A stretch of DNA of 64,000 nt from JAUIAI01 sp963732405. Its GTDB lineage: Bacteria; Pseudomonadota; Gammaproteobacteria; Burkholderiales; Burkholderiaceae_E. Each line of letters opens with the position of its first letter. Position 1 is the first letter of the stretch. Of the stretch, positions 44,077 through 52,960 are shown piece after piece. Under the pieces are notes generated by a model. The model ran no database searches. It was not told the DNA's origin and saw only the letters and a program-made list of their open reading frames with translations. Where the stretch lies: positions 3,100,001 through 3,164,000 of the forward strand of contig CAVSZG010000001.1 in the NCBI GenBank assembly GCA_963732405.1. The letters run 5' to 3'. The position numbers and the translations under genes are program-made.

Positions 44077-45891
44077 TTGAACCCAGCGTCGGTCGGCTTC
44101 ACCACCCGTCCCGAGATTCTCGGCACCTTCGGCGTGGTCGCGACCACGCACTGGATCGCCTCGGCGGTGGCCATGGCCATGCTCGAGCGCGGCGGCAATG
44201 CCTTCGATGCGGCCGTGGCCGCCGGCTTCGTGCTGCAGATCGTCGAGCCCCATCTGAACGGACCGGGCGGCGAGGTGCCCGTCATTCTCAAGCGGGCCGG
44301 CGATGACGAGCCACTCGTCATCTGTGGTCAAGGCCCCTTCCCGATGGCGGCGAGCCCCGAGCGTTTCGCGGCGCTTGGCCTGGAGCAGGTGCCGGGCACA
44401 GGCCTGCTGCCGGCCGTGGTCCCGGGCGCATTCGATGCCTGGATGCTGCTGCTGCGCGACTACGGCACGATGCCGCTCGAATCGGTACTCGAACCGGCCA
44501 TTGCTTATGCGCGCCAGGGCTTTCCGGTGGTGCCGCGGGTGTCGGCCACCATTCTTGCGGCCGCCGATGCCTTCAAGCGCGACTGGCCCAGTACCGCCGA
44601 GGTCTGGCTGCCCGATGGATCGGTGCCCAGGCCTGGCCGGCTCATGCGCACGCCGGCCATCGCGCAGTCCTATGAACGCATTCTCCAGGAGGCGCGCGCG
44701 GCCGGCGGTGATCGCATCGTCGCGATCGAGGCGGCGCGTCGGGCCTGGTCGCAAGGCTTCGTGGCGCAGGCCGTCGATACCTTTTTTCGCAGCGCCGAAC
44801 TGCGCGATAACACCGGTCAGTGTCATCGTGGCCTGTTGCAGGGCGAGGATCTGGCCCGCTATGCGGCGACGATCGAAGCGACGGTCGGCCTCGACTATCA
44901 CGGTGTGCGGGTTCACAAGACCGGTCCGTGGGGGCAGGGTCCGGTGTTTCTGCAATCGCTGGCCATCCTGCAGGATGTCGATCTGGGTGCGATGGACCCG
45001 CTGGGGGCGAGCTTCGTGCATACCGTGGTCGAAGCCATGAAGCTCGCCTTTGCCGATCGCGAGGTGTTCTATGGCGATCCGGCATTCGTCGATGTGCCGC
45101 TGGCCACCTTGCTGTCGCCCGACCACAATCGGGTACGTCGAGCACTGATCGGCCAGCTTGCATCGCTTCAATTGCGTCCGAGCGAGCTGCCGGGTGCGGC
45201 GCAACGAATGGCCAGGGTGCTGGCCATGGCGGGCGCGCAGCAGTCGGTGGGTGCCGGTGGTGGCGAACCGACCTTTGCCGTGTTGCCCGACGCCTGGCAT
45301 GGCGTGGAATGGGGCGACACCGTCCATATCGAGATCGCCGACCGCTGGGGCAATCTCATTTCCGCCACGCCATCGGGCGGCTGGCTGCAAGGTTCGCCGG
45401 TGGTGCCTGGCCTGGGTTTCCCGATCTCCACGCGCGGCCAGATGTGCTGGCTTGAACCGGGTCATCCGAGCAGCCTGCGCGCCGGCATGCGTCCGCGCAC
45501 CACCTTGTCGCCCACGCTGGTCACTCGCGACGGGCAGGCCTGGCTCGGGATCGGCACACCGGGCGGCGATCAGCAGGATCAATGGAGTCTGATTACCTTC
45601 CTGAGAATCCTGCATCACCGCATGAATCTGCAGCAGGCGATCGACGCGCCCATGCTCACTTCGCGCCACTTTCCGCAGTCGTTTCATCCTCGACCGTGCG
45701 AACCCGGACGCCTGCTTGTGGAAGATCGCTTCCCTCAGGCTACTATCGACGAGTTGCGCTCGCGCGGTCACCGGCTCGACGTGGAGGGGCCCTGGTCGCT
45801 GGGCAGGGTCTGTGCCGTGGCCCGCTCGCGTGAGTTGATGCGTGCGGGCGCCAGCGCCCGGCAGATGCAGGGGTATGCCGTTGGTCGCTGA
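44077..45891 (+). CDS. Gamma-glutamyltransferase family protein
   Basis: A 604-residue N-terminal-nucleophile hydrolase. The heavy-chain part has GVVATTHWIASAVAMAMLER, GGNAFDAAVAAGFVLQIVEP and HLNGPGGEVPVIL. The self-cleavage/catalytic site is GDTVHIEIADRWGNLISATP, where Thr fits the catalytic position of the usual TTH motif. The oxyanion-side GIGTPGGDQQDQW is also present. No clear signal peptide is seen, so it may be cytosolic, unlike E. coli Ggt. The most plausible start is TTG at 44077 after GAGAGTGAAGAG. It overlaps the first liv gene, so it is co-transcribed with an amino-acid transporter that could import its substrate or product source. Confidence 0.88.
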   Translation: MNPASVGFTTRPEILGTFGVVATTHWIASAVAMAMLERGGNAFDAAVAAGFVLQIVEPHLNGPGGEVPVILKRAGDDEPLVICGQGPFPMAASPERFAALGLEQVPGTGLLPAVVPGAFDAWMLLLRDYGTMPLESVLEPAIAYARQGFPVVPRVSATILAAADAFKRDWPSTAEVWLPDGSVPRPGRLMRTPAIAQSYERILQEARAAGGDRIVAIEAARRAWSQGFVAQAVDTFFRSAELRDNTGQCHRGLLQGEDLARYAATIEATVGLDYHGVRVHKTGPWGQGPVFLQSLAILQDVDLGAMDPLGASFVHTVVEAMKLAFADREVFYGDPAFVDVPLATLLSPDHNRVRRALIGQLASLQLRPSELPGAAQRMARVLAMAGAQQSVGAGGGEPTFAVLPDAWHGVEWGDTVHIEIADRWGNLISATPSGGWLQGSPVVPGLGFPISTRGQMCWLEPGHPSSLRAGMRPRTTLSPTLVTRDGQAWLGIGTPGGDQQDQWSLITFLRILHHRMNLQQAIDAPMLTSRHFPQSFHPRPCEPGRLLVEDRFPQATIDELRSRGHRLDVEGPWSLGRVCAVARSRELMRAGASARQMQGYAVGR

Positions 45892-46687
45892 ATCACAGAT
45901 GGCCGCTGAACCGCCGATTCTCCAGATCGAGGCGCTCGAGCGAAGTTTCTATGGCGTGCAGGCCTTGCGTGGCGTCAATCTGCAGGTGGCACCGGGTCGC
46001 ATCACGGGCCTGATCGGTCCGAATGGTGCTGGCAAGACCACGCTGTTCAACTGCATCACCGGCGTGATTCCGCCCGACCGTGGGCGGATCCTGTTCAATG
46101 GCCAGGATATTGCGGGCGCCCGACCGGATCAGATCAGCCGCGCCGGCCTGGTGCGCACCTTCCAGATCGCCCGGGGCCTGCCGCGCATGTCGGTGCTGGA
46201 CAACCTCATGATCTATGGCGGCGGGCAGCCCGGCGAAGGCATGTTCACGGCCTTGTTCGGCTCGCCGCGTGCGCGCGCACGCGAACTCGAGTTGCGCGAG
46301 CGGGCCGTGGCCATCGCGCAGCGACTGAATCTGCGCGATGTCTTGCGCAACTTCGCGGCCGAACTCTCGGGCGGGCAAAAGAAACTCCTGGAGATCGGCC
46401 GCGCCCTCATGGCCGATCCTCGCATGATTCTGCTCGACGAGCCGGTGGCCGGGGTGAACCCGGCCCTGGCGCGTGAGATCGGCCAGCATCTGCAGGCGCT
46501 GGCCGCCGAAGGCATCACCGTCCTGCTCATCGAACATCACATGGACATGATCGCGCGGCTTTGTGATCACGTCATCGTGATGGCCGAAGGCCGCCACCTG
46601 GCCGAAGGATCGTTCGATCAGATTGCGGCCAATCCCGAGGTGCAGACGGCTTACATGGGCCGGCGCCATGCCGTGGCGTCGCCATGA
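45875..46687 (+). CDS. livG: Branched-chain amino-acid-type ABC transporter ATPase (LivG)
   Basis: A 270-residue HAAT-family ATPase. Walker A is ITGLIGPNGAGKTTLFNCIT, the signature ELSGGQKKLLEIGRALMADP and Walker B MILLDEPVAGVNP; the LivG-type tail EGSFDQIAANPEVQTAYMGR closes it. The first ATG (45875) lies within the end of the preceding gene after an AGGGG; a second at 45899 is possible. The stop overlaps the livF start (ATGA). The substrate is probably an amino acid, amide or short peptide, judging from the operon's hydrolase. Confidence 0.92.
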   Translation: MPLVAESQMAAEPPILQIEALERSFYGVQALRGVNLQVAPGRITGLIGPNGAGKTTLFNCITGVIPPDRGRILFNGQDIAGARPDQISRAGLVRTFQIARGLPRMSVLDNLMIYGGGQPGEGMFTALFGSPRARARELELRERAVAIAQRLNLRDVLRNFAAELSGGQKKLLEIGRALMADPRMILLDEPVAGVNPALAREIGQHLQALAAEGITVLLIEHHMDMIARLCDHVIVMAEGRHLAEGSFDQIAANPEVQTAYMGRRHAVASP

Positions 46688-47394
46688 CCCAGCTGCTCGC
46701 CGCCAGTGGCATCGTGGCCGGCTACGGTGCCGCCGATGAAATCCTCAAAGGCGTGGACTTCACCGTGTCGGCGGGCGAGATCGTGGGCATCATCGGCCCC
46801 AACGGCGCGGGCAAATCCACCCTGCTCAAAACCATCGCCGGGCTGGTGACGCCGCGCCAGGGCAGGGTGATGCTGGGCGATCAGGACATTACCGGCCGTC
46901 ATCCACGCGACATCAGCCGGCTCGGCGTGGCCTATGTGCCGCAGGAGCACAACGTGTTCGCCTCGATGTCGGTGCGCGAGAATCTCGAGATGGGCGGTTA
47001 TGTCGAACCCTCGCGGATCGCCTCCAGAATCGCCAGCGCCTTCGAGCGGTTTCCGATGCTCGGTGCCAAACAACGGCAGGCGGCGCGCACCTTGTCGGGT
47101 GGCGAGCGACAGATTCTCGCCATGGCCATGGCCTTGATGGTCGAGCCCGTGCTGTTGCTGCTCGACGAACCGTCGGCCGGCCTGTCGCCGATCGCGGCCG
47201 AATCGTTGTTCAAGGCGATCCGCGAGGTCAATGCCGAGGGCATCGGCATCGCGATGGTCGAACAGAACGCGGAGCAAGCGCTGGAGATCGCCAACCGGGC
47301 CTATATACTCGTTGACGGACGCAACAGCCGTTGCGATCAGGCCGCCACGCTCGCGGCGGATCCCGACATCCGCCGGATCTTCCTGGGCCTCTGA
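46684..47394 (+). CDS. livF: Branched-chain amino-acid-type ABC transporter ATPase (LivF)
   Basis: A 236-residue partner ATPase of LivG. Walker A is IVGIIGPNGAGKSTLLKTIA, followed by VAYVPQEHNVFASMSVRENL, signature TLSGGERQILAMAMALMVEP and Walker B LLLLDEPSAGLSPIAAESLF. It ends with the LivF-like ADPDIRRIFLGL. The ATGA overlap with livG implies coupled translation. A 39-base gap leads to the binding-protein gene. Confidence 0.93.
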   Translation: MTQLLAASGIVAGYGAADEILKGVDFTVSAGEIVGIIGPNGAGKSTLLKTIAGLVTPRQGRVMLGDQDITGRHPRDISRLGVAYVPQEHNVFASMSVRENLEMGGYVEPSRIASRIASAFERFPMLGAKQRQAARTLSGGERQILAMAMALMVEPVLLLLDEPSAGLSPIAAESLFKAIREVNAEGIGIAMVEQNAEQALEIANRAYILVDGRNSRCDQAATLAADPDIRRIFLGL

Positions 47395-47433
47395 CCGCCG
47401 CCCGACAAAACCAATTCCCGACACCTGGAGACG

Positions 47434-48667
47434 ATGATGACCCGCACCCCCGATCAGGCCCGCCGGATTACCGACGCCGCCCGCCGCCGACTACTGCAGG
47501 GCAGCGCCGGCCTGGCCGCTACCGCGGCACTGCCCCGTGTGGTCCGCGCCCAAGCCGGGCCGTTGCGGCTGGGCGTACTCACGCCGTTGACCGGCGCGGG
47601 CGGCAATGACGGACCGCGCATGCTCAAGGCCATGGAGGCGGTGGTCGACGAGGTTAATCAGGCAGGCGGCGTGCTGGGCCGGACCATCGAACTGGTCGTT
47701 GAAGACGATCAGACCAATCCGGAAGCGGCGGTGCGCGCGGCGCGCAAGCTGATCGAAGTCGACAAGGTACCGGTGATCATGGGCACCTGGGCATCGGCGG
47801 TAACGGCGGCGGTGGCACCGGTGTGCTGGGAGAGCAAGACCTTTCTGACCACCGTATCGGGTGCGGACAGCATCACCTTGTTGCCGCATCAGGGTTATCT
47901 GATCCGCACCCAGCCCAATTCCAGTCTGCAGTCGGCTTCACACGGTGAGTTCATCGGTTCGCTGGGTGCCAGGAAGGTCTTCGTGCTCGGCGTGCAGGCG
48001 CCTTTCGCGGTCTCCACGCGCGAACACCTGGATGCCACGCTACGCAAGTCGGGCGGCTCGGTGGTCGGCTTCGTCACCTACGAGAAGGACAAACCCACCT
48101 ATCGCTCCGAGGTCGATCAGGCCATCGCCGCCAAGCCGGATTTCCTGTATCTGAACGGGTATGCGCCTGATACGCTGGTCGTATTGCGCGATCTGTACAA
48201 GGCCGGCGTGACCCTGCCCGAAATTCGCGCAGTCGTATGCCATTCCGCAAAAGTCGCTCGATGCATTGCCGCCCGATGTGACCGAAAACTGCTACACCGG
48301 GCAGCCGTCGGCCGACATCGATGGCAAGGCCTACCAGTTGGCGGCCAAGCGACTGGGCATCGCCGAACCCGATTCCTATGTCTCACAGGCCACCGATTGG
48401 ATCAGCATCGTGCTGCTGACCATCGCCAAGGCAGGCCAGGCCGATGGCACGGCACTCAAGGAGAATGTGCGCAGCGTCACCCAGGGATCCGGGCAGAAGG
48501 TGGCATCGGCAATCGAAGGGCTGGCCTTGCTCGCCCAGGGCAAAGCCATCAACTACGAAGGTGCGAGCGGCCCCTGCGACTTCACCGACATCGGCGATAT
48601 CCAGTCGAGCCGGTTCCGTTATCTCAAGGTGGTCAAGGGCAAGTTGACGTTCGACCGACTCGTCTGA
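47434..48667 (+). pseudogene. Branched-chain amino-acid-type substrate-binding protein (LivK-like), one frameshift
   Basis: A periplasmic type-1 binding protein, about 410 residues after correction. The N-terminus resembles a Tat signal (ARRRLLQGSAGLAATAALPR). Then LRLGVLTPLTGAGGNDGPRM, ELVVEDDQTNPEAAVRAARK and YLNGYAPDTLVVLRDLYKAG follow. One extra base at about 48235 shifts the frame; the neighbouring frame continues YAIPQKSLDALPPDVTENCY and ends VVKGKLTFDRLV at TGA 48667. Uncorrected, the frame runs to 48687 with nonsense. A GGAG ribosome site precedes the ATG. The surrounding liv genes are intact, so a sequence error is plausible. Confidence 0.85.
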
Positions 48668-48683
48668 GCGGGTTGTTGCGGTC

Positions 48684-49544
48684 ATGACGGCGGCCCAGTT
48701 GTTTCTCAATGGCCTGATGGCCGGCACCATTCTCGCGATCCCGGCCATCGGCATTACGACCCTCTTCGCGGTGTTGCGCTTTTCCAATTTTGCGCTTGCC
48801 TCGCACATCACGATCGGCGCCTTCGTCGGCTTCGTGGCCAACGTGAGTTTCGGTCTGCCGGCCGAACTCGCCTTGGTCGCCGCCTTCGTCGTCGCCGGCC
48901 TGGTGGGCGTGGCCACCGATGAACTCGTGCTCAAGCCCTTCCGCGCGGCGGGCTTCATCACCACCGCGATCGGCTCGATCGCCCTGACCATCGCGCTCGA
49001 AAACATCGTGCGCTTCATCTTCGGCAATGAGTTGCGCGGCTATGACCTGCCGATCCGCCGTGACTGGATGTTCGCCGGGCTGAGGGTTGGCCCGCAGCAG
49101 TTCGAGAACTTCATGATTGCCGTCGTCGTGATGCTGGCGCTGTTCGCCTTCCTGAGCTTCACGCGCAGCGGCAAGGCAATGCGTGCCGTGGCCGACAACC
49201 CGGTGCTCGCCGGCATCAAGGGCATCAACACCGATTCGGTGGCGCGCCTGGTGTCGTTCCTGGCGATGGGCCTGGCCGGCATCGGCGGCATGCTGGTGGG
49301 CATGGACAGTTCGATCGATCCATTGATTGGCTTCCGCATGATCCTGTCGACCTTCGCCGCAGCCGTGGTGGGCGGACTGGGCAGTATTCCGGGTGCTGTC
49401 GTGGGGGCGCTCGTGGTGGGCATCGGCGAGGAGATGAGCCTGCTCATCCTGCCCGCGAGTTATCGAACGGCGGTGGGCTTCTTCGCCATCCTGCTCGTGC
49501 TGACCCTGCGTCCGCGCGGCATTCTGGGCGCCCGCGCCTACTGA
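48684..49544 (+). CDS. livH: Branched-chain amino-acid-type ABC permease (LivH)
   Basis: A 286-residue inner-membrane permease with about eight hydrophobic segments. The start reads FLNGLMAGTILAIPAIGITT. The family's ATPase-docking segment is SGKAMRAVADNPVLAGIKGI, followed by FLAMGLAGIGGMLVGMDSSI and AAVVGGLGSIPGAVVGALVV. It follows the binding-protein stop by 16 bases. It works with LivM, LivG and LivF to import the captured ligand. Confidence 0.92.
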   Translation: MTAAQLFLNGLMAGTILAIPAIGITTLFAVLRFSNFALASHITIGAFVGFVANVSFGLPAELALVAAFVVAGLVGVATDELVLKPFRAAGFITTAIGSIALTIALENIVRFIFGNELRGYDLPIRRDWMFAGLRVGPQQFENFMIAVVVMLALFAFLSFTRSGKAMRAVADNPVLAGIKGINTDSVARLVSFLAMGLAGIGGMLVGMDSSIDPLIGFRMILSTFAAAVVGGLGSIPGAVVGALVVGIGEEMSLLILPASYRTAVGFFAILLVLTLRPRGILGARAY

Positions 49545-49557
49545 GGGCAGACACCTC

Positions 49558-50511
49558 ATGGAACACTACCTGATTGCAATGGGGGTCACGGCCGGCATCT
49601 ACGCCTTGATGGCGCTGGGCATGAATGTGATCTGGGGCATGGCCGGCCTGATCAACCTCGGGCTGGTCGGGTTCTTTGCGGTGGGGGCTTATACCTCGTC
49701 ATTGCTGACCCTGCGGCTGGATTGGCCGATTGCGCTGGCCATGGCGGCCGGAGCCCTGGCCGCCATGTTGACCGGCGTGCTCGTGTCACTGATCACGGTA
49801 CGGCTGCGTGGCGATTATCTGGCCATCGTCACCCTCGGTTTTGCCGAGACCGTGCGCATCGTCACGTCCAACGAGATCTGGCTGGCCAATGGTACGGACG
49901 GCCTGTCCGGCATTCCCGGCCCCTGGCGCGGCGATCTGGATCCCCACGGGTTCAATCTCCTGTATCTGGGCATCGTCGCCGCGGTGGTTGTTGTGGTGTT
50001 CTTTCTGGTCGAGCGGCTCGCCAATGCGCCATTCGGGCGGGTCCTTCGGGGCATTCGCGACGATGAGCAGATTGTGGGCGTGGCCGGCAAACAGGTGGTG
50101 GTGTTCAAGGTCAAGGCGTTTGCCTTCGGCTCGGCCGTGCTCGGACTAGCCGGCGCGCTTTATGCTCATTTCACCAGCTATATCGCGCCCGATCTGTTCG
50201 CCCCCTTGCTCACGCTCTACATCAAGCTGTCGCTGCTGGCCGGCGGCCTGGGCAATAGCAAGGGCGCCGTCGTGGGGGCCGTCATCGTCGTGGTGTTTCT
50301 CGAATCGACCCGCTTCATCGTGCCGCTCATCCCCGAGTTGTCGGCGGTGCAGGGCGCGGCACTGCGAGAATTTCTCATCGCCGCAGCCTTGCTCGTGGTG
50401 CTGCGTTTCCATTCACGCGGCCTGATTCCCGAACGGGTGCCGTTTCCCGACCTGCCGGCCACTCCGGCGACCAACATCGCGCCGACCGCGCCACGATCCA
50501 CCCAGGCTTGA
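49558..50511 (+). CDS. livM: Branched-chain amino-acid-type ABC permease (LivM)
   Basis: A 317-residue permease. GLINLGLVGFFAVGAYTSSL and LRGDYLAIVTLGFAETVRIV are typical LivM stretches. The coupling loop is RVLRGIRDDEQIVGVAGKQV, and LAGGLGNSKGAVVGAVIVVV closes the membrane part. The Pro-rich cytoplasmic tail is short. It begins 13 bases after livH and is followed, 12 bases on, by a GAF-domain gene in the same operon. Confidence 0.92.
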   Translation: MEHYLIAMGVTAGIYALMALGMNVIWGMAGLINLGLVGFFAVGAYTSSLLTLRLDWPIALAMAAGALAAMLTGVLVSLITVRLRGDYLAIVTLGFAETVRIVTSNEIWLANGTDGLSGIPGPWRGDLDPHGFNLLYLGIVAAVVVVVFFLVERLANAPFGRVLRGIRDDEQIVGVAGKQVVVFKVKAFAFGSAVLGLAGALYAHFTSYIAPDLFAPLLTLYIKLSLLAGGLGNSKGAVVGAVIVVVFLESTRFIVPLIPELSAVQGAALREFLIAAALLVVLRFHSRGLIPERVPFPDLPATPATNIAPTAPRSTQA

Positions 50512-50523
50512 GCAGGAGTGCCA

Positions 50524-51051
50524 ATGAGCAGCGACAGACCAATCATGACGACCGCCGACATTGCCCAGGTGCTGGCGGTCGCCTCGTCATCCACCGAGGC
50601 GCGCGACCTTTATGCCGCGGTCGAACAACTGGCTGCGCGCGTGAATGGCTTCGTGTTGTTCACGGTGCTCAAATATGTGGACGATGGCACAGCGGTCGAG
50701 CGGGTGTATTCGAGTGACGAGCAGGCCTATCCGGTGGGCGGACGAAAACAACTGAGTTCGATCTCGATGAACCATTCGGAAATGGATCGGGGCCAGGTGT
50801 TTCTCGCGGCCAACCGCGATGAAGTGAAACAGACCTATCCCGATCATGAGCTGATCTTCAGCCTGGGCATCACCGCCATCATGAATGCACCCATCCACTA
50901 TCAGGGCAGGCGGCTGGGCACGCTGAACCTGTCGGGCGTGGAGGGTGCTTATGGTGACGCGGACAAGGCCAATGCGCGCATTCTGGCCGGGCTGCTGGCA
51001 CCGGCCTTGCTGGTCGATGCCGGCGCGTCTGTCCGGACGGGCGGCGCTTAA
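50524..51051 (+). CDS. Stand-alone GAF-domain protein
   Basis: A 175-residue soluble protein that is essentially one GAF domain: the AVEQLAARVNGFVLFTVLKY core strand, a YSSDEQAYPVGGRKQLSS loop, FSLGITAIMNAPIHYQGRRL and GTLNLSGVEGAYGDADKAN. GAF domains bind small ligands such as cyclic nucleotides or metabolites; no output domain is attached. AGGAG lies 7 bases before the ATG at 50524. Its place as last gene of the gamma-glutamyltransferase/liv operon suggests ligand sensing linked to that pathway. Its stop overlaps that of the convergent dehydrogenase gene by 4 bases. Confidence 0.82.
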   Translation: MSSDRPIMTTADIAQVLAVASSSTEARDLYAAVEQLAARVNGFVLFTVLKYVDDGTAVERVYSSDEQAYPVGGRKQLSSISMNHSEMDRGQVFLAANRDEVKQTYPDHELIFSLGITAIMNAPIHYQGRRLGTLNLSGVEGAYGDADKANARILAGLLAPALLVDAGASVRTGGA

Positions 51052-52238
51052 GAAGCCGGTGCCACACGCAGAATCGAACCGCGCCGGTCATCGGTGGCCA
51101 GATACAGCGCACCATCGGGGCCTTCAACCACCTCCCGGATACGCTCGCCGCGATCGCTGAGCAGCCGCTCTTCGCCGACCACCTTGTCGCCCTCGAGCAC
51201 CAGCCGAACCAGCGCCTGGCCTGACAGGCCACCGATGAAAATATTGCCGCGCCACTCGGGTATCGCCCGCCCTGAATGAATGGCCATGCCCGAGGGTGAG
51301 ATCACCGGATCCCAGAAGTAGACGGGTTGCTCCAGGCCTTCGGCACGGGTCTGCTGATGGATGGCCGCACCTGAATACTCCCGGCCATAGCCGATGGTTG
51401 GCCAGCCATAGTCCAGCCCGCGTTGCACGCGGTTCAGTTCATCGCCACCGCGCGGCCCCATTTCGGCTTCCCAGAGCTGTCCCTTGGCGTCCAACGCCGC
51501 CGCCAGCACATTACGGTGACCCGAGGACCAGATTTCGGGACGCGCGCCGGCCTGACCGACGAAGGGATTGTCCGAAGGCACCGACCCGTCGGCGTTGATC
51601 CGCACGATCTTGCCAAAGTGGCTGTCGAGTTGCCTCGCCTGACGACGACCCTCGGAAATCGAGCGATCGCCCAGCGTGATGAACAGCGTGCCGTCGCCGG
51701 CCCACACCAGGCGTCCGCCTGCATGCAGTCGAGAGTCGAGCGTGGGCAACATGCGAAAGATGATCTGCATCGATTCGAGCCGGGGTGATTCACCATCGAG
51801 CAGACGGGCCCGCGCCACCGTCAGCCCGTTGCCACCCTCACGCGGCTCGTAGTAGGAGAAGTAGATCTGGCCGTCGTCGGCATGACTCGGCCCGAGCTCG
51901 ACATCGAGCAGGCCGCCCTGGCCGCGTGCGTCAACATCGGGCACACCGGCTACAGGCCGAGACAAATTGCCGGCGGCATCAACCAGGCGCAGCCGGCCGG
52001 GCCGCTCGGTCACGAGCAATCGTGCATCGGGCAGGAAGGCGATTGACCAGGGGCGCTCCAGACCGCTGGCCACGGTGTCGATGCGTAGTGGCGTGCGCGT
52101 GGTGACGGACGGAGCGCCGGTCTGGCCGGCAAAGGCGGGTTCGCGACTCTGCTGGGCGAGTGCAGGCTGGGCTGCCAGGCTCATCAGGGCGGCGAGCGTC
52201 AGGCGGCGTGTGGGGGAGGTGGGGGATTGATGGTTCAT
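51048..52238 (-). CDS. PQQ-type soluble aldose sugar dehydrogenase (YliI/GSDH family)
   Basis: A 396-residue periplasmic six-bladed propeller quinoprotein. The N-terminal signal is RRLTLAALMSLAAQPALAQQ. Family motifs are LERPWSIAFLPDARLLVTER, GQGGLLDVELGPSHADDGQI, LFITLGDRSISEGRRQARQL, IWSSGHRNVLAAALDAKGQL and WEAEMGPRGGDELN, which carries metal/PQQ-site residues. It oxidises aldose sugars with PQQ. No PQQ synthesis genes are nearby. It is convergent with the GAF gene and marks the left border of the unusual region that follows. Confidence 0.87.
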   Translation of the reverse strand: MNHQSPTSPTRRLTLAALMSLAAQPALAQQSREPAFAGQTGAPSVTTRTPLRIDTVASGLERPWSIAFLPDARLLVTERPGRLRLVDAAGNLSRPVAGVPDVDARGQGGLLDVELGPSHADDGQIYFSYYEPREGGNGLTVARARLLDGESPRLESMQIIFRMLPTLDSRLHAGGRLVWAGDGTLFITLGDRSISEGRRQARQLDSHFGKIVRINADGSVPSDNPFVGQAGARPEIWSSGHRNVLAAALDAKGQLWEAEMGPRGGDELNRVQRGLDYGWPTIGYGREYSGAAIHQQTRAEGLEQPVYFWDPVISPSGMAIHSGRAIPEWRGNIFIGGLSGQALVRLVLEGDKVVGEERLLSDRGERIREVVEGPDGALYLATDDRRGSILRVAPAS

Positions 52239-52960
52239 TTGGGCGGATTCCCATGGTGGATCTGCGCGTGGGTGAGGGCGTATGGGTTAAACGGACAGTG
52301 TGCCTGCTTTGGCGTCAACGCAAGCGAAAATGCCGCGCCCAAGGTATAGGCTTTGCCGGAAAGCTCGACGAAGCTGCGTCCGATACGCCGTGACCGCACG
52401 AGACCATTGAGTCGAATGTTCACCGTGATTCGCATACCCGATATTCACTATATGCCGACCGACTCGTGAGTGGTAACGTCAGCCAACGGGTGCGCGAAGG
52501 TTTCGATGAATCAACGTGCCAACCTGTACGGACGATGCGGGGTCGCAGCCATGCTGCGGCGATTGGGGCAACAACCTATGGGTACGCTGCAGCCACGGCC
52601 AGTTCGGTTGGCGGCTTCTCGTTCGACGCCCCTGGATATCGATAGCAAGAAGGGGGCCGCATGACCACTCTTTCAACGTGCCATGCCTTCGTGGGCGTCG
52701 CGCCCGATCGAATGCAGCTTTCATCAAACGTGCCAGCGCCCAATGAGGCCTGCATTGGGATGATCGCAGGCCGTGTATGTTCGTCCGAACACAGGATCGA
52801 GTCAGTACACCTACCGCCAACGCAGCAGCCGCGGTTCGCACCTTTGTCTGTAAATACGTTGGAACTGACGATGGTCAACTGCCACGCGATACCCAGATCA
52901 GCGAAACCGCTTCGCTGGCGCAGAAGTATGCAATTAGTGTAGGGTGGGAGGAAAGAAGCC
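52239..52960. other. About 720 bases without a recognisable gene
   Basis: No frame here shows both the codon bias of the surrounding genes and recognisable protein motifs. Short frames exist on both strands (for example 52479-52841 minus and 52661-52942 plus) but overlap each other and look random. The base composition drifts from GC-rich to more AT-rich towards 52900. The last bases, GTGGGAGGAAAG, end 7 bases before the next ATG and give that gene a strong ribosome site. I see no tRNA, inverted-repeat ends or att-like duplication. It presumably contains the promoter of the operon at 52961. Confidence 0.6.

Noticed and set aside
44020..45771. A 583-codon minus-strand open frame opposite the gamma-glutamyltransferase
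   Set aside because: Antisense shadow of a gene with a clear catalytic site and codon bias on the plus strand.
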